64,000 nucleotides of DNA from Maridesulfovibrio sp. (GCF_963677005.1 NZ_OY781616.1:937501-1001500), one strand, 5' to 3'. Shown: positions 19,880-29,933, counted from the stretch's first letter. Program-made: numbers and translations. The notes: a model not told the origin generated them from the letters alone.

Positions 19880-20728
19880 TTAAACCTTTTGATAAACAGT
19901 GGGGGCGATCTGCTTCACGGGAAGGTCCATGCCCGAAATACTTTCAGAATGGCCAATGAACAGGTAACCGCCCGTATGAAGATGCTTGCAGAACTGATTG
20001 AACAGTTTTTCCTGCGTAGCCCTGTCAAAGTAAATGACTACGTTGCGGCAGAAAATTATATCTTTCTGATCCTTGAACGGAAACGGTTCCATGAAATTGA
20101 GTCTTCGGAAATCCACCTTTTTGCGCAACTCCGGAGCAACTCTCACCAAAGGCTTGGCTTTGTCCTTGCTCTTGAGAAGATATTTCTTTTTCATCGCCAT
20201 GGGGATAACTTCGACTTTGCTCATGGGGTAGACCGCATTCATGGCCTTACGCAAAATTTCCGTAGATATATCGGTGGCGAGAACTGAAAAATTGAAATTC
20301 TTATTGTTTCTTTCGAATTCACTCAGCACGATGGCCAGTGTGTAGGGCTCTTCCCCGCTTGAACACCCTGCCGACCAGACCTTCAAGGGTCGATTCACTC
20401 TTCTGGCAAGATCCGGAAGAATTGTGCTGAGCATCAGCTCGAAATGTTTCGGTTCACGAAAAAAATCGGTGGTGTTTGTCGTCACCACATCTATAAGATG
20501 AGTAAGCTCCTTTTCGAATCCACCGGGACTGAAAAGGTAGTCACAATAATGCGAGTGGGAGCACAACTCCAGAGCCCGCAGTCTTTTCTGCAGCCGGGCC
20601 TCCAGCATGGTCTTTTTGGAAAGCGGCATTTTAATGCCGAATTCTCCTTTGATCAGATCGCTGAATTTTCTGAAATCAGCATCAGTCATTCGCGGAGTAG
20701 CGGTTACAGCCTGTATCTGCTTATCCAT
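19880..20728 (-). CDS. cheR: Chemotaxis protein methyltransferase CheR
   Basis: SAM-dependent methyltransferase for chemoreceptor glutamates, opposing CheB. The 282-residue protein has the CheR N-terminal helical domain (about 15-70), then a methyltransferase core with [16 protein letters not shown] as the SAM site and the [13 protein letters not shown] motif. No TPR extension, so it is the minimal form. It lies between cheA (23 bp) and cheB (4 bp). An AGGAA site precedes the ATG. Confidence 0.96.
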   Translation of the reverse strand: MDKQIQAVTATPRMTDADFRKFSDLIKGEFGIKMPLSKKTMLEARLQKRLRALELCSHSHYCDYLFSPGGFEKELTHLIDVVTTNTTDFFREPKHFELMLSTILPDLARRVNRPLKVWSAGCSSGEEPYTLAIVLSEFERNNKNFNFSVLATDISTEILRKAMNAVYPMSKVEVIPMAMKKKYLLKSKDKAKPLVRVAPELRKKVDFRRLNFMEPFPFKDQKDIIFCRNVVIYFDRATQEKLFNQFCKHLHTGGYLFIGHSESISGMDLPVKQIAPTVYQKV

Positions 20729-20751
20729 GTCGACGTTCCTGCTAATCGTAT

Positions 20752-22929
20752 CTAACTTGCGGCCTTGATTTCGGCCAGAACAGTGCGAAATAACTTCGGT
20801 ATATCAAGAATGAGGGCTAAAGTTCCATCTCCCTTGATGGTGGCACCTGAAATGCCCTCGACATCGCGGTACACCCGACCAAGACTTTTGATAACTGTCT
20901 GGTGCTCGCCTATGACCGTGTCCACAACAACACCGACTCTGTTCCCTTCCAGTCCCGTTATGACTATCTGTTCAATAGCCGGGGATTCTCCTTCGATTTC
21001 AAACCATTCACGGATGCGTATATAGGGAACGATCTCACCGCGAAGATTTACAAACTGCTGTCCGTTGGCATCTTCCACATCCTTGCGGGTAAGCTCCACA
21101 CACTCTTCAACAAGAGAAAGGGGAATTACGTAGTATCCGTCTTCCACCCGGACCTGCAGTCCGTCGATTATAGCCAGAGTAAGAGGCAGTCTTATAGTTA
21201 TTACTGTACCTTTACCTTCCTTGCTGTCAATATCTATACTGCCTCTAAGTGAGTCTATGGCGCGTTTTACCACGTCCATGCCGACTCCCCTGCCGGAAAC
21301 ATTGGTCACGCTCTTGGCCGTGGAAAATCCCGGCTCGAAAATAAGGTTGTAAAGTTCCTTGGGAGAAAGCTCGGAATCAGGTGAAATCAATCCCTTTTCC
21401 ACTGCCTTTGCCCGGATGGCATCCGGGGACATGCCCTTGCCGTCATCTTCTATTAAGATCATTACGTCGCCGCCGGAATGTTCCGCAGTGAGCGTAATTG
21501 TTCCCCGTCCGGATTTGCCTTTGGCCTGACGTTCGTCCGGAGTTTCTATTCCGTGGTCTATGGAATTTCTGAGAAGGTGTACCAGAGGATCACTGAGACG
21601 TTCGATTACGGTCTTGTCCAATTCGGTTTCAGCGCCGTTTGTCTGCAAATCAATCTTTTTACCAAGGTCTTCGGAAAGATCGCGCACAAGCCGTCTGAAT
21701 TTGCTGAAGGTCGTTCCGATGGGCAGCATCCTGATTCCGAGCGTGCTGTCGCGCAGTTCATCGGAAAGCCGCTCCAGTTCCTCGGAAAGCGCAACCAGAG
21801 AAGAATCTCCCCTTTCTCCCACAACCTGACTTATCTGAGCCTGAACAATGACAAGCTCTCCGACCAGATCCACAAGATAATCCAGTTTTTCGGCAGAAAC
21901 CCTGATTGAAGATGAAACTTCGGTCTTTTTCCGGGCAGACTTGAATTCCTTGGTCGCGGCCTGCTCCGCCAGAGCACTGTTGACCTTGTCTTTACTGACT
22001 ATGCCTTTTTCGGAAAGCAGTTCCCCGATCGGCTTGTGGTCGGCTGAATCTTCGCCGGACGGTTTCTGGTCGGCCAGAACCTGTGAAAGAGCTTCTTCGT
22101 GGACATCTCCACGCTCAACGAGTATTTCGCCGAGCTTCTTGCCTTGCGGCGTTTCGGACTCTTCTCCGTCATCAAGTCCCTGATCGAAGAGATCCTCTTC
22201 GAAGTCTTCCTTGGCAATTTCGCGTACTTTTACAGATATGGGAACATCGGTAAAAAAGAAAATCTCTTCAATGGAAAGACTGTCCACGGGACTTTCAAAG
22301 ATTACGTCCCACCACTTTCCGCCTGTTTCGCCTTCTTTGCCGGAATGGAATATTTCCGAACGAACATGCCCTATATTGGCAAGCTCCTGCATGAGGGAGC
22401 TTAAGTCCTCACCCTGCACCTCGCTGCCTGAATCCGGTGTAATACTGATCTGATAAAGTTTGTCCGGTTCCGAGTTATCCTGCTCCTGCGGAATATCTGT
22501 AACAACTGCTTCAGGCACCTCAACGGCTTCTTCCTGCGGCTTATCTGCCTGTGTTCCTGCCGCATAATCCTTGAGCCCATCCAATATTTCGCTTCCCACA
22601 GCCGGGTCACCGGTTCCGGAAGCAGATTCAAGCATGGAATAAATATGGTCGCGTGAAGAAAGAGCCAGGGTAAGCAATTCCTTGGTAATGGAAAGTTCTC
22701 CGTTTCTGACCTTATCGAATACGGTTTCGACTTCGTGTGTGAATTCTGCAATAGCCTCAAAGCCGAACATGGAGCCGGACCCTTTGATTGTGTGCAGAGC
22801 TCTGAAAACCCTGTTAATCAGGTCCATATCATCAGGAACTTCCTCCAATTCAAGCAATGAAGTTTCTAATTCTCCAAGCAGTTCATAGGCTTCTTCCTTG
22901 AACACTTGAGTCGTCATATCATCAGACAT
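20752..22929 (-). CDS. cheA: Chemotaxis histidine kinase CheA with MshEN-like insert
   Basis: Histidine kinase that phosphorylates CheB and CheY. The 725 residues contain an Hpt domain with phospho-His46 (RALHTIKGSGSMFGF), a long acidic linker, dimerisation domain, HATPase domain (LLRNSIDHGIE, EDDGKGM, GRGVGMDVV) and a C-terminal CheW-like domain. Between about residues 270 and 335 are two copies of a motif LGEILVERGDV...L...L..Q / IGELLSEKGIV...V...L.EQ that resemble the half-motifs of MshEN/GspE-N c-di-GMP-binding domains; that is unusual for CheA. No cheY, cheW or receptor gene is nearby. It heads the operon with a GGGAG site. Confidence 0.94.
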   Translation of the reverse strand: MSDDMTTQVFKEEAYELLGELETSLLELEEVPDDMDLINRVFRALHTIKGSGSMFGFEAIAEFTHEVETVFDKVRNGELSITKELLTLALSSRDHIYSMLESASGTGDPAVGSEILDGLKDYAAGTQADKPQEEAVEVPEAVVTDIPQEQDNSEPDKLYQISITPDSGSEVQGEDLSSLMQELANIGHVRSEIFHSGKEGETGGKWWDVIFESPVDSLSIEEIFFFTDVPISVKVREIAKEDFEEDLFDQGLDDGEESETPQGKKLGEILVERGDVHEEALSQVLADQKPSGEDSADHKPIGELLSEKGIVSKDKVNSALAEQAATKEFKSARKKTEVSSSIRVSAEKLDYLVDLVGELVIVQAQISQVVGERGDSSLVALSEELERLSDELRDSTLGIRMLPIGTTFSKFRRLVRDLSEDLGKKIDLQTNGAETELDKTVIERLSDPLVHLLRNSIDHGIETPDERQAKGKSGRGTITLTAEHSGGDVMILIEDDGKGMSPDAIRAKAVEKGLISPDSELSPKELYNLIFEPGFSTAKSVTNVSGRGVGMDVVKRAIDSLRGSIDIDSKEGKGTVITIRLPLTLAIIDGLQVRVEDGYYVIPLSLVEECVELTRKDVEDANGQQFVNLRGEIVPYIRIREWFEIEGESPAIEQIVITGLEGNRVGVVVDTVIGEHQTVIKSLGRVYRDVEGISGATIKGDGTLALILDIPKLFRTVLAEIKAAS

Positions 22930-23027
22930 ACGGAAACTCCCATCGTATTTAATTAGCTGGCAAACATATTTATTTTTAAACAGTTAATTAATTTCTTTCA
23001 AGAATTATCACTCACTGAGTTATAAAA

Positions 23028-23058
23028 AAAAGACCCTCTAAATTATACAGGGTCTTTT
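23028..23058 (-). terminator. Terminator after the DUF2062 gene
   Basis: 10-bp arms AAAAGACCCT / AGGGTCTTTT around an 11-base AT-rich loop, flanked by A- and T-runs on both sides, so it can act in both directions. It lies 55 bp beyond the stop of the DUF2062 gene. Confidence 0.8.
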
Positions 23059-23112
23059 CTTTTTAATCGATCTTTTCAGAGATACACTGACAAATTAAAA
23101 TAAAGGTCTTAA

Positions 23113-23616
23113 TTACAACACCTTACGTCTCGCTAACATTCTGAGGGCCTTGCGTTTACGGTGTCGCCGGACAAAATGAAGGGCCAGAAAATACGATATG
23201 ATTCCTAAAGGGATTCCGAGAATGAAACCGCCGAAGATAAGAATGGCAAGCCCCTGCCATCCTATGCTCATGAAATCCGTAACCTGCCATGACGCAGGAT
23301 CGAACTTTACTTCAAGCGGCAGCAGAAAACTGCCTATCTTGTACTGTACGTAATAAAAAAGCAGCCAGTTGAACGGGTTGGATATCCAAGTAGCGATAGC
23401 TGCGGCAATCTTGCTGCTTCTGGTAATAAAAGCGCAGGCAACAGCGATAACAGTCTGCAGCGGCAGTCCTGGAATCACCGGAAAACACCCGCCGAAAACT
23501 CCGCAACCGACGCCCATCGCTATATAATGAGGAGATGCGTTGATGCGCATTATTTTCAGATAATATAATTTGAGAAGACGTTTGAGCTTCTCCATTCTAC
23601 TGTATTCTTTGGCCAT
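23113..23616 (-). CDS. DUF2062 membrane protein
   Basis: 167-residue inner-membrane protein of the DUF2062 family, function not established. After a basic N-terminus (LKRLLKLYYLKIMRI) come the family hallmark GVGCGVFGGCFPVIPGLPLQT and ISNPFNWLLFYYVQYKIG, with three to four hydrophobic segments, and a strongly basic tail (RRHRKRKALRMLARRKVL). A GAGA-type ribosome site precedes the ATG. It is monocistronic between cheA and the EF-G paralogue. Confidence 0.8.
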   Translation of the reverse strand: MAKEYSRMEKLKRLLKLYYLKIMRINASPHYIAMGVGCGVFGGCFPVIPGLPLQTVIAVACAFITRSSKIAAAIATWISNPFNWLLFYYVQYKIGSFLLPLEVKFDPASWQVTDFMSIGWQGLAILIFGGFILGIPLGIISYFLALHFVRRHRKRKALRMLARRKVL

Positions 23617-23725
23617 TGCTTTCTCTTATCAAATATTTTTATCTGTGTATGCCGCCAGCAGTATTTTAATAAAGACGTTAACCAGACCAGTTGGTCAGTC
23701 ATAGCACGGTAAAAACAGCCTGAAA

Positions 23726-25774
23726 TCAACTCAGTACGTCAAAGCTGTGAAATTTCATCACGAAACCGGCCCGTCCCTGAGTGGACGATCTGAGCTCCGT
23801 TGAAAATCCGAACATGCTCCGAAGCGGTGACAGAGCCTGAACTATTTTCTGGCTGTTGCGGTCAAGCATATTTTCAATGCGCGCTCCCTTGGAACCGAGC
23901 AGGCCGATCACATCGCCGACAAATTCATCGGGAACGGATATTTCAACATCCATTATCGGTTCCATAAGCTTCGGCTCCGAGACCGCCAGCGCGTTTTTAA
24001 GAGCCCTGCCGGCTGCCATGTGGTACCCGGGGACGCTGGATTCCCCTTCCCGTCTGCGCATTTCCAGCACCCTGACCTTGATATCCTGGACAGGAAAGCC
24101 CTTTATCACGCCGCTCTGCAGGCCATCGCTTATTCCTTCCGCAACCGCGTCCATCCAGTCGGAAGGCCATTCATTCGTGTCGATTGCAAAAACAACCGAG
24201 CGCCCGGCTCCCCTTTCCATCGGCTCAACACTCAAACGGACAAATCCGTAATGCTTGTCATCACCAAGCAACCGGTCGAATTCATATTCAGATTCGGCCT
24301 CCTTGCCCGGAATTTCCTGATAGACAACCTGCGGTTTTCCGGCTCGCGGATCAAGCCCGTATTCTCTGCGCAACCTATCCAGCACAACTTCAAGATGCAG
24401 TTCACCCATTCCGGAGAGGATGATCTGTCCGGTTTCCTCATCAGTCTGGAGTGTGAGGGTCGGGTCTTCCTGAAGGTATTTCCCGAGGACCTCTTCAAGT
24501 TTTTCGGACTCAGCCGAATTTCGAGGCTCGATTGCAAGTGAGATTACAGGCTTATACAGTTCTATCTGTTCCAGAACCAGCGGTTCATTGCCGGTAGAAA
24601 GTGTATCCCCTGTCCGGACGTCTTTCAGCCCGGCAACAGCCACGATATCACCTACTCCGGCGATGTCTGCGCGTTCTTTGCGGCCCGCGTGCATCCGGAA
24701 AAGACGCGCGATTCGTTCAGTCGAGTTCTGTGTAAAATTCTTAACGGTTTCACCCGGCTCGATTTTACCGGAATAAATGCGCATGAGCACCATCTTGCGC
24801 CCTGAATCCATAAGCACCTTGAAGGCAAGTGCCTGGAAAGGTCCTGAAACAACCGGATCGATTACCCGCTTTACTCCGGTATTCGGGTCAATGCCGGACA
24901 TCTTAGGAACTTCCAGCGGGCTCGGAAGATATCTGCAGACCCCGTCCATCAGCGGCTGTATCCCCGCATTTTTAAGTGCCGATCCGGCGAAAACCGGCAC
25001 CAGCTTCAATGAAATTGTAGCCTTGCGGATGACTTCATCAATATAATCAGGCGCAATATCATCTTCAAGATACCTTTCCATGAATTCGTCATCGATTTCA
25101 GAAAGAGTATCGCACATGCGTTCCCGCCACGGGGCAACAAATTCTTCATCGGAAGGTTCAAGATCAAAAACCTGAAATTCATCGCCGTCTGCCGCCCGGT
25201 CAAATACGAGCTTTTTCATTCGTACGATGTCGTATACGGCAGAGAACTCTTCTCCCCCTCCATCCGGGACCTGCACAGGAAGGGATTTTACTCCCAGCTT
25301 GTCGGCCATGGATTCAAGAACGGCGTTGAAGTCGGCGCCGAGCCGATCCATCTTGTTGATGAAAACCAGCTTGGGAACCTTGTAATTCTCACTCTGTCTC
25401 CAGACGGTTTCGGACTGAGGTTCAACTCCACCGACAGCACAGAAAACACCAACCGCCCCGTCCAGCACGCGCAAAGACCTTTCAACTTCTATGGTAAAGT
25501 CCACGTGTCCGGGGGTATCTATTATGTTTACCGTGTTCTGTTTCCAGTAGCAGGTGGTTACTGCGGAGGTAATAGTTATTCCGCGCTCCTGCTCTTCCGG
25601 CATGTAGTCCATGGTTGCGGTGCCTTCATGCACCTCTCCCAGCCGGTGAATCTTGCCGGAAAAATAAAGCATGCGCTCGGTGACGGTGGTCTTGCCTGCG
25701 TCAATATGCGCAATAATCCCAATATTACGAATTTTACCGATTCCCTTGGCGGAAAAATCAGGCTTAGCGGTCAC
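23726..25774 (-). CDS. Elongation factor G (second-copy type)
   Basis: Ribosomal translocase GTPase of 682 residues. Motifs: AHIDAGKTT (G1), ERGITITSA (switch I), DTPGHVDF (G3), NKMDRLGADF (G4), then domains II-V with ILSGMGELHLEV. It starts with GTG, preceded by GAAGG. It is not beside rpsL, rpsG or tuf, where the main fusA normally sits, so it may be a paralogue with a special role such as ribosome recycling or stress (inference). Against this, its switch regions look ordinary, and the rest of the genome is not visible. Confidence 0.85.
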   Translation of the reverse strand: MTAKPDFSAKGIGKIRNIGIIAHIDAGKTTVTERMLYFSGKIHRLGEVHEGTATMDYMPEEQERGITITSAVTTCYWKQNTVNIIDTPGHVDFTIEVERSLRVLDGAVGVFCAVGGVEPQSETVWRQSENYKVPKLVFINKMDRLGADFNAVLESMADKLGVKSLPVQVPDGGGEEFSAVYDIVRMKKLVFDRAADGDEFQVFDLEPSDEEFVAPWRERMCDTLSEIDDEFMERYLEDDIAPDYIDEVIRKATISLKLVPVFAGSALKNAGIQPLMDGVCRYLPSPLEVPKMSGIDPNTGVKRVIDPVVSGPFQALAFKVLMDSGRKMVLMRIYSGKIEPGETVKNFTQNSTERIARLFRMHAGRKERADIAGVGDIVAVAGLKDVRTGDTLSTGNEPLVLEQIELYKPVISLAIEPRNSAESEKLEEVLGKYLQEDPTLTLQTDEETGQIILSGMGELHLEVVLDRLRREYGLDPRAGKPQVVYQEIPGKEAESEYEFDRLLGDDKHYGFVRLSVEPMERGAGRSVVFAIDTNEWPSDWMDAVAEGISDGLQSGVIKGFPVQDIKVRVLEMRRREGESSVPGYHMAAGRALKNALAVSEPKLMEPIMDVEISVPDEFVGDVIGLLGSKGARIENMLDRNSQKIVQALSPLRSMFGFSTELRSSTQGRAGFVMKFHSFDVLS

Positions 25775-25797
25775 AGCACACCTTCGCGATGTAAATG

Positions 25798-26598
25798 TTA
25801 TTCAGCGTTGGTCAGAACAACTGATTCCTGTCTGAAAAAGCGGTATCCGAAATCATTCCATATCCAGCAGCCCTCCTGGCCGAAGGTCAGGACTATTCTG
25901 AACGCGAGCAGGGCCTCTCCGGCAAGTTCGGCCGGAACTACCACCGCATCTGCCTGAGTTTCTGCATAGGACTCCTCGTCCGCTTCAATGAACCCGACAT
26001 CAGGATGGGCGAATGCAAGGATATCAAGATCAGGCGATTCTTCATCTTTACAGACACATATACTTGAAATTTTTCGAGCACGCCAGTACCGCAACTCCGG
26101 GTGATCCGATAAAGATTCAGCCTTGCCGCGCAGGTCCAGAACAGCACCGGCATAACTTGCGGCAGACATGAAATCCAGCAGTTCGCTCAGTTTTTCCTGC
26201 TCAATACAGACCACATCCTCCTGCCCGGCCAGTTCAAAGCCGGTTAATACCGGCTCACTTATCTCTCCGGAACCGACAAAGGCCACAAGCACGTTTTTGA
26301 CCCCGGAAGCCAGAGCTGGAACCAGAGCCGCAAGCAACCGAACCGGAGAAACAGATTCCTGATCGATGAGCATAATCGTCCAGTCCAGCGGACGAACAGA
26401 CACTTCGGTCTCAAATCCTCCCGGCCAGGTTCTGACGTTCCATTCCTTTCTGGGGGAATCAGGAGCACTGATTCCGTAAACCTGCGCGATGGTTTTCTTC
26501 ATCCATGCGCGCAACTGCGGTTTTGTAGCTTCATAGGCTTCGGCAAACACCGTGTCATCAATCTGATATTGTGCAAGCCAGTCCGGAAAAGCGATCAT
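25798..26598 (-). CDS. Conserved-looking protein, weakly histidinol-dehydrogenase-like
   Basis: Soluble protein of 266 residues whose function I cannot name. The middle (VSPVRLLAALVPALASGVKNVLVAFVG and later TGFELAGQEDVVCIEQEKLSELLDFM) faintly recalls the nucleotide-binding core of histidinol/aldehyde dehydrogenases, where a cofactor-site sequence is followed by a second Rossmann-like unit. Catalytic residues of HisD are not visible. The frame is open 17 codons further upstream, but the ATG at 26598 has a GGAG site. It lies 23 bp upstream... of the EF-G gene's start on the same strand, so the two may be co-transcribed. Confidence 0.6.
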   Translation of the reverse strand: MIAFPDWLAQYQIDDTVFAEAYEATKPQLRAWMKKTIAQVYGISAPDSPRKEWNVRTWPGGFETEVSVRPLDWTIMLIDQESVSPVRLLAALVPALASGVKNVLVAFVGSGEISEPVLTGFELAGQEDVVCIEQEKLSELLDFMSAASYAGAVLDLRGKAESLSDHPELRYWRARKISSICVCKDEESPDLDILAFAHPDVGFIEADEESYAETQADAVVVPAELAGEALLAFRIVLTFGQEGCWIWNDFGYRFFRQESVVLTNAE

Positions 26599-26630
26599 GA
26601 TCAACTCCAACCTGTTCAGTATTGAAAAGA

Positions 26631-26653
26631 CCCGGCGAATATTATTCACCGGG
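26631..26653 (-). terminator. Hairpin after bamD
   Basis: CCCGG and GAATA arms pair with TATTC and CCGGG, with one mismatch, and TCTTTT follows on the minus strand. It lies 27 bp after the bamD stop. Confidence 0.6.
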
Positions 26654-26679
26654 CCCTAGAATTAACGCATCATAACGCA

Positions 26680-27411
26680 TTACAACCAGTCAAACAATTC
26701 TTTCCAACTGCCGTGCAGTTTTTCCCGTTCATCCTGGGATAGCGTTTTCTGGTATTCATAATATGACATTTCAGCCTGTTTCATTGCATATTTCTGCACA
26801 TCCGGCAGGTCCTTGAAATTCCTTACCACATACGCATAGCGCTTCCAGGCGGACCCGTATTTTTCAGAACGCCAGAAAAAATCTGCTATGTACAGTTCAT
26901 GGTCCGCAAGTATCCTGCGGCATTTGACAATGTAATCCTTGGACGCCTTTGCATATTGGGAATCAGGATAAGCTTCTTCCACACGGTAGAAGTATTCAAG
27001 CGCTTCCGTTATATTGGCCTGCGGACGGTCAATTGAACTGAAGATATTGAAGTTGCTGAGTCCTATCTGAAAAAGAACATAGGGTATTTCCTCGCTGCCG
27101 GGATGGAGTGCGGAAAATTCCTTGTATGCTTCGGAGGCGTCAAAATATTTTTTGTTCAGAAAATAAGCATCACCGAGGCTTACTTCCGCCTTGATGGTAT
27201 ACGGGCTGAACGGATAGCGGTCCTTGAGCTTGGCAAAATATTCTGCCGCATCATAATAGTCTTTTTCCTTCATGGACTCCACTCCGGCCTCGTAGAGCTC
27301 CTGAGCAGTGTCTTCCGGTTTGGGAAGGAAATAATAGTCTATTATACCGCAACCGCTGACACAAAAAAGAAGTATGAATACAACTAGAAATGATAAAATT
27401 CTGATTCGCAT
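26680..27411 (-). CDS. bamD: Outer-membrane assembly lipoprotein BamD
   Basis: Periplasmic lipoprotein of the BAM complex that inserts beta-barrel proteins. The 243-residue product has a signal peptide with lipobox ending VSGC (Cys21), then TPR-like helical repeats (DYYDAAEYFAKLKDRYPFSPYTIKAEVSLGDAYF, then KYFDASEAYKEFSALHPGSEE), typical of BamD/ComL. Length and order agree. Its ATG overlaps the trxB stop by one base (TAATG), indicating coupled translation in trxA-trxB-bamD. Confidence 0.88.
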   Translation of the reverse strand: MRIRILSFLVVFILLFCVSGCGIIDYYFLPKPEDTAQELYEAGVESMKEKDYYDAAEYFAKLKDRYPFSPYTIKAEVSLGDAYFLNKKYFDASEAYKEFSALHPGSEEIPYVLFQIGLSNFNIFSSIDRPQANITEALEYFYRVEEAYPDSQYAKASKDYIVKCRRILADHELYIADFFWRSEKYGSAWKRYAYVVRNFKDLPDVQKYAMKQAEMSYYEYQKTLSQDEREKLHGSWKELFDWL

Positions 27412-28328
27412 TATTTGTGTTCCAGATACGCATAAGCTGCTGTGGCGGCAGTTGCGCCGTCACCCACAGCAGTTACAATCTGTCTGCATTTTTTGGATCT
27501 TATATCCCCGGCAGCAAAAATTCCGGGAATGGACGATTCCATTTCACAGGTGGTCTTGATGAACCCGGATCTGTCCGTGGCCAGATTTTCGGGAAAAAAG
27601 TCGCACACTGCGTTGAACCCTACAAAGATAAAGACCCCGTCTACTTTCAGTTCCGAATATTTTCCGGTGACAGTGTCCTGCAATTCAATACCTGTAACCT
27701 CGGTTTCTCCTACAATTCGGGAAACCACGGAATTCAGTACAGGCTCAATGACCGGATTGTCGAGACATTTATCGCGAAAAACCTTGTCTGCCCGGAACTG
27801 GTCCCTGCGGTGCACCAGATAAATCTTTTTAACAAGCTTGGATAGATAGATGGATTCTTCCAGTGCGGAGTTTCCCCCCCCTATGACCGCCACAACTTTG
27901 TTTCTGTAAAAATTGCCGTCACACAGGGCACAATATGAAACTCCGCGCCCGAGAAGTTTTTCTTCATTGGGGACTTTAAGCTTTCTGAATGAAACGCCTG
28001 AAGCGATGATTATGACTTTGGTCCGGATGTGTTCTTGTTCGACGACGACTTCATGATATTCGCCACCGGGAATTATTTTATCTACAGCCGCATAACGATG
28101 ATCGTATTTGTACTGCCCCACATGTTCAGCCATGCGGTCTGCCAGTTCATATCCTTTTATTCCCTGCGGAAAACCGGGATAGTTTTCCAATTCATCGCTT
28201 AGCAGCATCTGACCGCCGTGAGAAAGCTTTTCGACGACAAGAAACTTAACTCCTGCCCTCGCAAGATAAAGGGCGGCCGCCATACCGGCTGGGCCGCCCC
28301 CGATGACTACGGCGTCATAAGAATTCAT
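27411..28328 (-). CDS. trxB: Thioredoxin reductase
   Basis: FAD enzyme that reduces thioredoxin with NADPH. The 305-residue protein has the FAD site GGGPAGMAAALYLARAG at the N-terminus, redox-active CALC in YCALCDGNFYRN (usually CATC), the NADPH site GGGNSALEESIYL and the C-terminal FAD motif GIFAAGDIR. It starts 3 bp after the trxA stop and its own stop overlaps bamD. In some Desulfovibrio TrxB enzymes the nicotinamide preference varies; the His-Arg-Arg motif VHRRDQFR here fits NADPH binding. Confidence 0.93.
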   Translation of the reverse strand: MNSYDAVVIGGGPAGMAAALYLARAGVKFLVVEKLSHGGQMLLSDELENYPGFPQGIKGYELADRMAEHVGQYKYDHRYAAVDKIIPGGEYHEVVVEQEHIRTKVIIIASGVSFRKLKVPNEEKLLGRGVSYCALCDGNFYRNKVVAVIGGGNSALEESIYLSKLVKKIYLVHRRDQFRADKVFRDKCLDNPVIEPVLNSVVSRIVGETEVTGIELQDTVTGKYSELKVDGVFIFVGFNAVCDFFPENLATDRSGFIKTTCEMESSIPGIFAAGDIRSKKCRQIVTAVGDGATAATAAYAYLEHK

Positions 28329-28331
28329 AGG

Positions 28332-28652
28332 CTACAGAGCCTTGCTGCTGATCATTTCCTTAATGCTGCTTTTGGACACTGCACCGGTGGTCTGGTCTAC
28401 AACTTCACCGTTCTTGAACAGAATGAGAGTAGGGATGGCGCGGATACCGTACTTTCCGGGGGAAGTGGGGTTATCATCCACGTTCATCTTGCAGATTTTC
28501 ACCTGACCTGCATACTCCTCGGAGAGCTCATCAATGACAGGACCCATAGCCCTACAGGGACCGCACCACGGTGCCCAGAAATCAACCAGAACCGGCTTGT
28601 CGGAATTGAGAACTTCTTCTTGAAAATTGGAATCTGATACCTGCAAAGCCAT
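28332..28652 (-). CDS. trxA: Thioredoxin
   Basis: Cytoplasmic disulfide reductant, 106 residues. It has the canonical FWAPWCGPCRAM active site and the cis-proline motif IPTLILFKNGE. The open frame extends 18 codons upstream, but the ATG at 28652 is preceded by AAGGAG and gives the normal thioredoxin length. It leads trxA-trxB-bamD. Confidence 0.96.
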   Translation of the reverse strand: MALQVSDSNFQEEVLNSDKPVLVDFWAPWCGPCRAMGPVIDELSEEYAGQVKICKMNVDDNPTSPGKYGIRAIPTLILFKNGEVVDQTTGAVSKSSIKEMISSKAL

Positions 28653-28859
28653 GATTTTCTCCTTGTTACAGTATTCAGGTTGGTGTGCCTTTTTCAAAAG
28701 GCCCATTCTTGTTTTTTCACGAACAGCAGCTGAAGCAACTGCATTTCAGTGTACAAAAATAAGTATCGCCTGCCTCGGTGTCAAGACATACCGGATAGTT
28801 ATATAATTCTCGGATAGATTTTAACTTTCCTTGATATTAATGGCAATACCAAGTTTTTT

Positions 28860-29933
28860 TCAGCGACAGTCACAGACCCAGTCCGCAGGGACCACTCGTC
28901 CGCGCGGGATCGCGTCAAGATCCAGTTCATGCCTGTATCCGGCACTGGCAATCAGGTATCCGGAATAAGCTATCATAGCACCGTTATCGGTACAAAGGTG
29001 CATCGATGGCAAAACCAGCGGAAGCTTGAATCTCCTTGCAACATCCGCCATCACGCTGCGTACCACGGAGTTTGCGGCAACTCCTCCTGCAACAATCAGC
29101 GAACGCACATTTCTGTTCCGTTCAAGAGCTCTTTCAACTTTTATCGCCAGAGCTTTGCCTACTACATAATTGAAGGAGGCCAGCATATTGTTCCGCATTG
29201 TCGTTATGTCGGCAGGTTCGGAACCTTCTTCCGGCAACCCCATATTGGAAAGACGAAGTTCTGGGTGCTGGTTGACATAGGTTGCTACCGCAGTCTTGAG
29301 CCCGCTGAAACTGAAATCGAGATTGTCGTTATTGACATACGGAGTCGGGAACATTTTTTTGTCAACTGTCCCCCTGCTCCCGAACTCGTCAACCAGCTTT
29401 CCGCCCGGATACGGCAGGTTCAAGGATTTTGCAGTCTTGTCGAAGGCTTCCCCTGCTGCATCGTCCAGAGTACGTCCAAGTAATGTGAATTCTGTCGGGC
29501 TTTCAATCAGATATATGTGAGTGTGTCCCCCGGAAACGAGTAGTCCGAGTGAAGGAAATTCCAACTTCTGCTCCAGTCCCGGAGCGGTGAGATGAGCCCA
29601 GAGATGATTGACTCCTACCAGCCTGGTGCCGCTTGCCAGCGCCAACCCTTTGGCAAAATTCAGTCCCATAAGAAGACAGCCCTGAAGTCCTGGCCCCCTT
29701 GCAACGGAAACCACATCCACATCCTTCATGGTCACGTCACAACTGCGAAGCAATTCATCAAACAGGACCGGGAGCATGCGCAGGTGTTCACGGGATGCTA
29801 TTTCCGGGACCACACCTCCGAAAACTGCGTGAATGTCAATTTGCGAGGAGAGTTGCTCCCCTATCAATTCGCCGTCACGTACCAGTGCCAGCCCGGTTTC
29901 ATCACAGGAACTTTCAATTCCGAGGCAGAGCAT
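28860..29933 (-). CDS. tsaD: tRNA N6-threonylcarbamoyladenosine transferase TsaD
   Basis: Catalytic subunit that places threonylcarbamoyl on A37 of ANN-decoding tRNAs. The 357-residue protein has [10 protein letters not shown] at the N-terminus, the metal-binding VNHLWAHL (HxxxH) motif, [13 protein letters not shown] and the later [10 protein letters not shown] and [11 protein letters not shown] motifs of the ASKHA fold. Its ATG overlaps the fbp stop (TGATG), so it is translated with fbp. Partner tsaB, tsaC and tsaE are not in the window. Confidence 0.96.
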   Translation of the reverse strand: MLCLGIESSCDETGLALVRDGELIGEQLSSQIDIHAVFGGVVPEIASREHLRMLPVLFDELLRSCDVTMKDVDVVSVARGPGLQGCLLMGLNFAKGLALASGTRLVGVNHLWAHLTAPGLEQKLEFPSLGLLVSGGHTHIYLIESPTEFTLLGRTLDDAAGEAFDKTAKSLNLPYPGGKLVDEFGSRGTVDKKMFPTPYVNNDNLDFSFSGLKTAVATYVNQHPELRLSNMGLPEEGSEPADITTMRNNMLASFNYVVGKALAIKVERALERNRNVRSLIVAGGVAANSVVRSVMADVARRFKLPLVLPSMHLCTDNGAMIAYSGYLIASAGYRHELDLDAIPRGRVVPADWVCDCR

